A stretch of DNA of 10,585 nt, taken from NCBI GenBank assembly GCA_900547995.1, contig URIY01000044.1:1-10585 (forward strand). Reading direction: 5' to 3'. Of the stretch, positions 6,621 through 10,585 are shown in pieces; position 1 is the stretch's first letter; every line of letters begins with the position of its first letter. This stretch comes from an uncultured Mycoplasmatota bacterium. Lineage in GTDB: Bacteria > Bacillota_I > Bacilli_A > RF39 > UBA660. The notes under the pieces are model-generated. The model was not told where the DNA came from. It did no database searches and was given only the letters and a program-made list of their open reading frames with translations. The position numbers and the translations under genes are program-made.

Positions 6621-6634
6621 CGAACGAATGTTTG
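6621..6634 (+). promoter_or_regulatory. LexA operator (SOS box) of lexA
   Basis: The plus strand reads CGAACGAATGTTTG, a full match to the Bacillus-type pattern CGAAC-RNRY-GTTYG. It overlaps the first three bases of the lexA -35 element (6632-6637), consistent with LexA autorepression. Confidence 0.9.
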
Positions 6635-6660
6635 ACTTTACATTTTTTTTATGCTAAAAT
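6632..6660 (+). promoter_or_regulatory. Promoter of lexA
   Basis: TTGACT (6632-6637) and TAAAAT (6655-6660) are 17 bases apart, with TGC before the -10 (extended -10). The predicted transcript start is about 17 bases before the lexA ATG. The -35 overlaps the SOS box. Confidence 0.85.
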
Positions 6661-6683
6661 AAAAATGTACAAGGAGGTATTTG

Positions 6684-7301
6684 ATGGAAGAATTAACTAA
6701 AAGGCAACAACAAGTTTTAAACTTTATAAAAGAATTTAAAAGTTCACATGGATTTCCACCTACTGTTCGTGAAATAGGTAGTGCTCTTGATATGTCATCT
6801 CCAGCAACTACACAAGCACATTTAACTAACCTAGAAAATAAAGGATTTATAAAAAGACAAAACTCTAAAAATAGATCAATCGAATTATTAGTTGATAATG
6901 AATTTGAAGTAAAAGATGACCAAATTGTTAATGTACCACTACTTGGAAAAATTACCGCTGGTAGCCCTATTGAAGCAATCGAACAACCTGGTGAATATTT
7001 TTCATTACCTGCATACTTAATTCCAAATAATAAAGAAGTATTTACTTTATTAGTAAGTGGAACAAGTATGATTAATGCAGGTATATTAGATGGCGATATT
7101 GTTATTGTTGAAAGAAAAAATACTGCTAGAAATGGTGAAATAATAGTTGCAATGACAGATGAAAATGAAGTAACACTTAAAACATTTTATAAAGAAAAAG
7201 ATCATTTTAGATTACAACCTGAAAATGATACAATGGCACCTATTATTTTGGATAATGTTCAAATATTAGGAAAAGCTATAGGACTATATAGAAAAATATA
7301 A
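6684..7301 (+). CDS. lexA: LexA, SOS-response transcriptional repressor (self-cleaving S24 peptidase)
   Basis: LexA represses SOS genes and inactivates itself when RecA-ssDNA filaments stimulate autocleavage. The 205-residue protein has the N-terminal winged helix-turn-helix (about 1-65, with GFPPTVREIG and the recognition helix SSPATTQAHLTNLENKGF), a short linker, and the C-terminal S24 domain. Cleavage should occur at Ala92-Gly93 in KITAGSP. The catalytic dyad is Ser128 (GTSMINAG) and Lys166 (VTLKTF), 38 residues apart as expected. A threonine precedes the catalytic serine where Asp or Glu is common, which is tolerated in the family. ATG at 6684 follows AAGGAGG by 6 bases; the adjacent TTG at 6681 is too close. 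It is divergent from the small membrane protein gene, probably autoregulated through the box at 6621-6634, and convergent with queH across a shared terminator. Confidence 0.98.
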   Translation: MEELTKRQQQVLNFIKEFKSSHGFPPTVREIGSALDMSSPATTQAHLTNLENKGFIKRQNSKNRSIELLVDNEFEVKDDQIVNVPLLGKITAGSPIEAIEQPGEYFSLPAYLIPNNKEVFTLLVSGTSMINAGILDGDIVIVERKNTARNGEIIVAMTDENEVTLKTFYKEKDHFRLQPENDTMAPIILDNVQILGKAIGLYRKI

Positions 7302-7339
7302 AAAAGAATATGATTTTAAACATTTTCATATTCTTTTTT
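7300..7339. terminator. Bidirectional terminator between convergent lexA and queH
   Basis: Plus-strand 7300-7313 and 7326-7339 are perfect 14-bp inverted complements around a 12-base loop. Each arm has an A-rich outer part, so a T-rich tract follows the stem in both directions. The lexA stop lies at the left edge (7299-7301) and the queH stop codon in the loop (7316-7318). Confidence 0.88.
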
Positions 7340-7948
7340 CTTTTTATCTCTTTCAATCTTAGAATAAATACATCCACAATAATCTTGTCTATATAAATTA
7401 TATATATGTGATAATTCAATTGATCTTTTATAACCGTTCTTTTTCTTAAAATCAGATATTAAATATTTAACACCATACTCTTTTTCTAACTCTAAACCAA
7501 TTTCATTTAATTTACTTGCGTTTTTAAATGGACTAATAGAAAGCGTTGTACAAAAATAATCAAAGTTATTTTCTTTTGCATATAACACAGATTCTAATAA
7601 TCTTAAACGGTAACATTTAAAACATCTTTTACCCCCCTCTGGTTCATCTTCTAAACCAGAAGATATTTCTTTAAAATCTTCATGTCTATGTCCATTATTA
7701 ATTACTTTAATAGATAAATTCATAAGTTTAATTAGTTTTTCTAACTCTTTAACCCTCTTATTAAACTCATCTTCCTCATCTATATTTGGATTATAATAAA
7801 GAATTGTTATGTTAAAATAAGAAGATAAATATTCTAAAACATAACTACTACATGGTGCACAGCAACTATGTAAAAGAAGACTTGGTTTTTGATTTTTATC
7901 AATACTATCAAGTACTTTATCTAGTTCTAATTGATAATTTAATTTCAT
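7316..7948 (-). CDS. queH: Epoxyqueuosine reductase QueH
   Basis: QueH performs the last step of queuosine synthesis, reducing epoxyqueuosine to queuosine at the wobble base of GUN-anticodon tRNAs. It is the non-orthologous, cobalamin-independent alternative to QueG (old name DUF208). The 210-residue protein shows the complete metal-binding cysteine pattern of the family: HSCCAPC at 27-33 (Cys29, Cys30, Cys33), RCFKCYRLRL at 108-117 (Cys109, Cys112) and YCGC at 190-193 (Cys191, Cys193). A TTLSISPFKN stretch at 134-143 is also typical. The start codon overlaps the rhomboid stop in an ATGA, indicating translational coupling as the last gene of the lspA operon. No queuosine biosynthesis or transport genes are in the window, so the organism may make or salvage the precursor elsewhere. 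Confidence 0.95.
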   Translation of the reverse strand: MKLNYQLELDKVLDSIDKNQKPSLLLHSCCAPCSSYVLEYLSSYFNITILYYNPNIDEEDEFNKRVKELEKLIKLMNLSIKVINNGHRHEDFKEISSGLEDEPEGGKRCFKCYRLRLLESVLYAKENNFDYFCTTLSISPFKNASKLNEIGLELEKEYGVKYLISDFKKKNGYKRSIELSHIYNLYRQDYCGCIYSKIERDKKKKEYENV

Positions 7949-9105
7949 CTAAAGAAGCCCATATATATTAGGAAGGATGCATAAATAAGTGTCATTACAG
8001 CACCATTTATTTGATCAGACTTAGTTGATTTATATTTAACACCGACAGTCATCGCTAATAAACATCCACCAATAAGTCCGCCAATATGTGCCGCATTGTT
8101 AACTCCACTCATAGCAAATCCAATACCTAAATTGATTATAATTAATGGTATGATTTGTGACTTAACAACTGTTCCTAAATAAACACGATAATGATATCCA
8201 AAATAAAGAAGAGCACCAAGAAGACCAAATATAGCACCACTTGCACCAGCACTAATACTATTTGTAAATAATAACGACATTAAATTTCCAAATATAGCAC
8301 TACCTAAATAGATAATTAAATATTTTGTTTTTCCAAAGAAACTTTCAAGTTGTGAACCAATTACATATAAGGCATAATTATTAAATAAGAAATGAAGAAA
8401 ACCAATATGTAAAAAAGCACTTGTAAGTAAGCGATAATACTCTCCTGCTCTAATAAAATCAGGATAACTTGCTCCAAATTTAAGCAAAGTAAGGGCATCA
8501 TCACTACCATTGCCTAAAATATACATAAGAACAAATAGAATAGTATTTATACCTATTAAAATATATGTCATAATAGGTTTTCTCTTTTGAAAAATATCCT
8601 CTGCCTTTTTCGCATCTTCACCACTTTTTTCACTTATTTCTCGTGATAATTTAGCAAATAATTCAAAACCATCTTCTGGAAATTTAGTATTTCTTGTAAT
8701 ATCTGGAAACTCATCTATAACAAAGCGATATTTAGATATATCTTCCATATCTTTTAAATTAATACAATCAATATTATTAAATTTATATTCTTCATTATCA
8801 AGGATATGTACATTATCACCAAGATTAATAAAAATACTAAGTGTTTTAATTTTAAAACAAAAGGTTTTTTTCTTTATCTTTTTAGCAATTTGATTTGCCC
8901 TTAATACATCAAAATTTAATTGTTCATCATTGTGTATATAATTAGTTACAATTCTTATTATTTTATATGGGTTATCTAAATTTTCAAGCCATATTTCATT
9001 TTTAGCACCATGTAAAACAATAGGATTATAACCTTCTTCAGTAATAAAATAATGAAGTAATTTCATTACTAATTCATCTTGTTTATCAACTATTAATCCG
9101 TCCAT
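7945..9105 (-). CDS. Rhomboid family intramembrane serine protease (GluP/YqgP-like)
   Basis: The 386-residue protein has a cytosolic N-terminal domain of about 175 residues and a C-terminal rhomboid domain of six or seven helices (about 178-385). The active site is complete: catalytic Ser289 in GASGAIFG and His340 in NNAAHIGGLIGG, with the oxyanion-supporting His238-xxx-Asn242 in the LHFLFNN helix. The layout matches B. subtilis GluP/YqgP, which carries a similar N-terminal region implicated in metal response and works with FtsH on membrane proteins such as MgtE. This protein stops after the membrane domain and lacks YqgP's C-terminal TPR region. The start has AAAGGAGGG 5 bases upstream, placed inside the end of rluD, and the stop overlaps queH by 4 bp. 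The substrate is unknown. Confidence 0.93.
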   Translation of the reverse strand: MDGLIVDKQDELVMKLLHYFITEEGYNPIVLHGAKNEIWLENLDNPYKIIRIVTNYIHNDEQLNFDVLRANQIAKKIKKKTFCFKIKTLSIFINLGDNVHILDNEEYKFNNIDCINLKDMEDISKYRFVIDEFPDITRNTKFPEDGFELFAKLSREISEKSGEDAKKAEDIFQKRKPIMTYILIGINTILFVLMYILGNGSDDALTLLKFGASYPDFIRAGEYYRLLTSAFLHIGFLHFLFNNYALYVIGSQLESFFGKTKYLIIYLGSAIFGNLMSLLFTNSISAGASGAIFGLLGALLYFGYHYRVYLGTVVKSQIIPLIIINLGIGFAMSGVNNAAHIGGLIGGCLLAMTVGVKYKSTKSDQINGAVMTLIYASFLIYMGFFR

Positions 9106-9106
9106 A

Positions 9107-10009
9107 TTATCCCTCCTTTATGATATTTAAAATATTTATAAATTTATCAGGTAATTCACTTGTAAATTCCATATACTTGCCCGTTGTTGGATGAACAAAA
9201 CCAAGAGTTTTAGCATGTAAACACTGCCCATCATTATTGATTAATTTACGTCTTCCATAAACAGGATCATTGACAACAGGATAACCTATATAATTCATAT
9301 GTACTCTTATTTGATGTGTTCTTCCTGTTTCAAGTTGTAACTCAATTAAACTTGCATTTTTATATCGTTCAAGCACTCTAAAATGGGTAATAGCCTTTTT
9401 ACTATTTAAACTTGTAACTGCCATTTTTTTACGATCTTTTTCATCTCTTCCAATTGGCGCATCAATCGTTCCTGTATCATGTTCAATTACACCCCATACA
9501 AGAGCCACATATTTTCTCGTAGTTGTTTTTTCTTCAAGCTGTTTAGCAAGAATTTCATGTGCTCTATCGTTTTTAGCAACCATAAGTAATCCTGTTGTAT
9601 ATGCATCTATTCTATGAACAATTCCAGGTCTAAATTCACCATTTACCTTACTTAAATTTTTAGAATGATATAAAAGAGCATTAACAAGTGTACCATGATT
9701 ATTACCAGGTGCAGGATGAACTACCATCCCATTTTTCTTATTAACAACAATGACATCGTTATCTTCATAAACAATATCAAGAGGAATATTTTCTGGCTCT
9801 ATATCAGTATCAATTTTCTCTTCAATATTAAAACTAATTACATCATTTTCTTTAAGTATATAACTACTTTTAACTTGTTTTTCATTAACAAGAATTTCAC
9901 CTTTCTTTAATTTATCTTGTATTTTACTACGACTCATATCTATTTTATCAATTAAATATAAATCAATTCTTTTATTATTCTCACTATTATTTATAATTAT
10001 ATTATCCAT
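9107..10009 (-). CDS. rluD: RluD-family 23S rRNA pseudouridine synthase (YlyB-like)
   Basis: This enzyme isomerises uridines to pseudouridine in large-subunit rRNA. The 300-residue protein has an N-terminal S4 RNA-binding domain (about 12-60, RIDLYLIDKIDMSRSKIQDKLKKG) and the RluA-type catalytic domain, with the key HRIDAYTTG motif at 132-140 placing the catalytic aspartate at 135. Other family blocks are VVNKKNGMVVHPAPGN near 88-103, ARNDRAHE-like AKNDRAHE near 145-152, and TGRTHQIRVH with Arg and His. ATG at 10009 is preceded by AGGTGG 5 bases upstream; a GTG at 10018 is less likely. It overlaps the end of lspA by 8 bp and is one base short of the rhomboid gene. The pairing lspA then rluD matches B. 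subtilis lspA-ylyB. The exact target uridines cannot be read from sequence. Confidence 0.95.
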   Translation of the reverse strand: MDNIIINNSENNKRIDLYLIDKIDMSRSKIQDKLKKGEILVNEKQVKSSYILKENDVISFNIEEKIDTDIEPENIPLDIVYEDNDVIVVNKKNGMVVHPAPGNNHGTLVNALLYHSKNLSKVNGEFRPGIVHRIDAYTTGLLMVAKNDRAHEILAKQLEEKTTTRKYVALVWGVIEHDTGTIDAPIGRDEKDRKKMAVTSLNSKKAITHFRVLERYKNASLIELQLETGRTHQIRVHMNYIGYPVVNDPVYGRRKLINNDGQCLHAKTLGFVHPTTGKYMEFTSELPDKFINILNIIKEG

Positions 10010-10457
10010 TTTTACCACCTATACATGACCATATAATAAGACCAATCATAGATAAAACAATACAAATGTCTGCAAAATTAAAGATTGGAAAACTATATCC
10101 AAAAATATTAAAACTTAAATAATCAATAACATAACCATACAAAACCCTATCAATTAAGTTTCCAATTATGCCACCAAGTAATACACCATATATAATTTTA
10201 TCTATATTTTTTAATTTTTTGTCTTTAACAAAAAGAAAATATAATAGAATAAGAGCACATAAGGATACACAAATAAGAAATATTCTATTTCCACTTAGAA
10301 TACTAAATGCTGCTCCATCATTTCGAACATTTGTTAAAGAAAAAAAATTATCAATAATTATTAGTTCTGTATTTAAAGCAATATTATTTGTAACAATAAT
10401 CTTAATTAATTGATCAATAATAATGCATATAAAACTAATTACAGTAATCTTTTTCAT
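10002..10457 (-). CDS. lspA: Lipoprotein signal peptidase (signal peptidase II)
   Basis: LspA is an integral membrane aspartyl peptidase that removes signal peptides from prolipoproteins after Lgt adds diacylglycerol. The 151-residue length is normal. It has four hydrophobic helices (about 4-22, 58-77, 88-105, 127-147). The conserved blocks are IIIDQLIK near 12-19, NVRNDGAAFS at 43-52, GGIIGNLIDRV at 95-105 with catalytic Asp103, and FNFADICIV at 126-134 with catalytic Asp130. The start has AGGTGA about 6 bases upstream and a strong promoter follows within 50 bases. It is the first gene of the lspA-rluD-rhomboid-queH operon. The 8-bp overlap with rluD suggests coupled translation. Confidence 0.97.
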   Translation of the reverse strand: MKKITVISFICIIIDQLIKIIVTNNIALNTELIIIDNFFSLTNVRNDGAAFSILSGNRIFLICVSLCALILLYFLFVKDKKLKNIDKIIYGVLLGGIIGNLIDRVLYGYVIDYLSFNIFGYSFPIFNFADICIVLSMIGLIIWSCIGGKNG

Positions 10458-10474
10458 GAAATCACCTATTTATC

Positions 10475-10503
10475 ATTATACCATGTATTAAGTATTATGT
10501 AAA
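10475..10503 (-). promoter_or_regulatory. Promoter of the lspA-rluD-rhomboid-queH operon
   Basis: On the minus strand TTTACA (plus 10498-10503) and a consensus TATAAT (plus 10475-10480) are 17 bases apart, with TGG before the -10. It is the best promoter-like sequence for the operon; no other promoter or terminator is seen until the hairpin at 7300-7339. Confidence 0.82.
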
Positions 10504-10585
10504 TTAAATATGCGGTTTTAAAATTCTCATCCTGAAATTTAATTTGAAATTCCGTTTTTAATTAACAAACTGAAATAAGTCTTGC

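Noticed and set aside
6445..6657. Plus-strand open frame of 70 codons opposite the small SOS gene
   Set aside because: It lies antisense to the small gene and across the lexA promoter region, has no ribosome binding site, and its composition is that of a reverse-strand shadow.
9695..9910. Plus-strand open frame inside rluD
   Set aside because: Antisense to a conserved enzyme, no ribosome binding site; a by-product of AT-rich sequence.
10324..10337. LexA-box-like CGAACATTTGTTAA
   Set aside because: It lies inside lspA and encodes part of the conserved NVRNDG motif; the second half-site is poor and it is far from any promoter.
10168..10413. Plus-strand open frame inside lspA
   Set aside because: Antisense to conserved LspA motifs, no start signal, not protein-like.
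10504..10585. Possible 3' end of another gene at the right edge
   Set aside because: Short open stretches reach the edge on the minus strand, but none shows recognisable residues or a terminator, so nothing can be assigned.
1..10585. CRISPR array, tRNA, rRNA or riboswitch
   Set aside because: No regular repeats, no cloverleaf or rRNA-like segment, and leaders are too short for a riboswitch; intergenic gaps are all under about 140 bases.

Overview
The window is a low-G+C (roughly a quarter G+C by eye), densely packed stretch of a Bacillota chromosome, most likely an uncultured member of the Bacilli / Erysipelotrichia / RF39-like lineages. The evidence is the Bacillus-type gene set and order (lexA, then tkt-sirA-yneF; lspA-rluD), Bacillus-type LexA operators, strong AGGAGG-type ribosome binding sites, and genes for peptidoglycan and lipoprotein processing, which argue against a wall-less mollicute. 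TGA is used as a stop and conserved tryptophans are TGG, so the code is standard. Assignment to a genus is not possible from this sequence.

Layout, left to right. Positions 1-63 hold what looks like the terminus of an IS3-family insertion sequence lying outside the window. On the minus strand follow murF (64-1410) and, overlapping it, a class C26 gamma-glutamyl peptidase (1397-2014). Then come yneF (2048-2269), a SirA-like DnaA inhibitor (2328-2780) and transketolase (2831-4816), in the same relative order and orientation as B. subtilis tkt-sirA-yneF. Where B. subtilis carries yneB-ynzC, this genome has a stand-alone AAA/DUF4143 ATPase (4942-6279) with its own promoter. A 47-residue single-pass membrane protein (6414-6557) is transcribed divergently from lexA (6684-7301), exactly where yneA sits in B. 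subtilis.

The right-hand part is a minus-strand operon read from a strong promoter at 10475-10503: lspA, rluD, a rhomboid protease and queH. Junctions overlap or lie within one base, and the operon ends at a bidirectional terminator shared with the convergent lexA.

The main point of interest is the lexA divergon. Two well-formed promoters (both -35/17 bp/-10, both with an extended -10) face away from each other, and each carries a LexA box. The small membrane protein is therefore predicted to be an SOS-induced protein. By position, promoter and topology it is a candidate cell-division inhibitor analogous to YneA/SosA, but it has no LysM domain and no family I recognise. Together with SirA, the neighbourhood keeps the theme of DNA-damage and cell-cycle checkpoints known from Bacillus, with a minimal, possibly undescribed effector.
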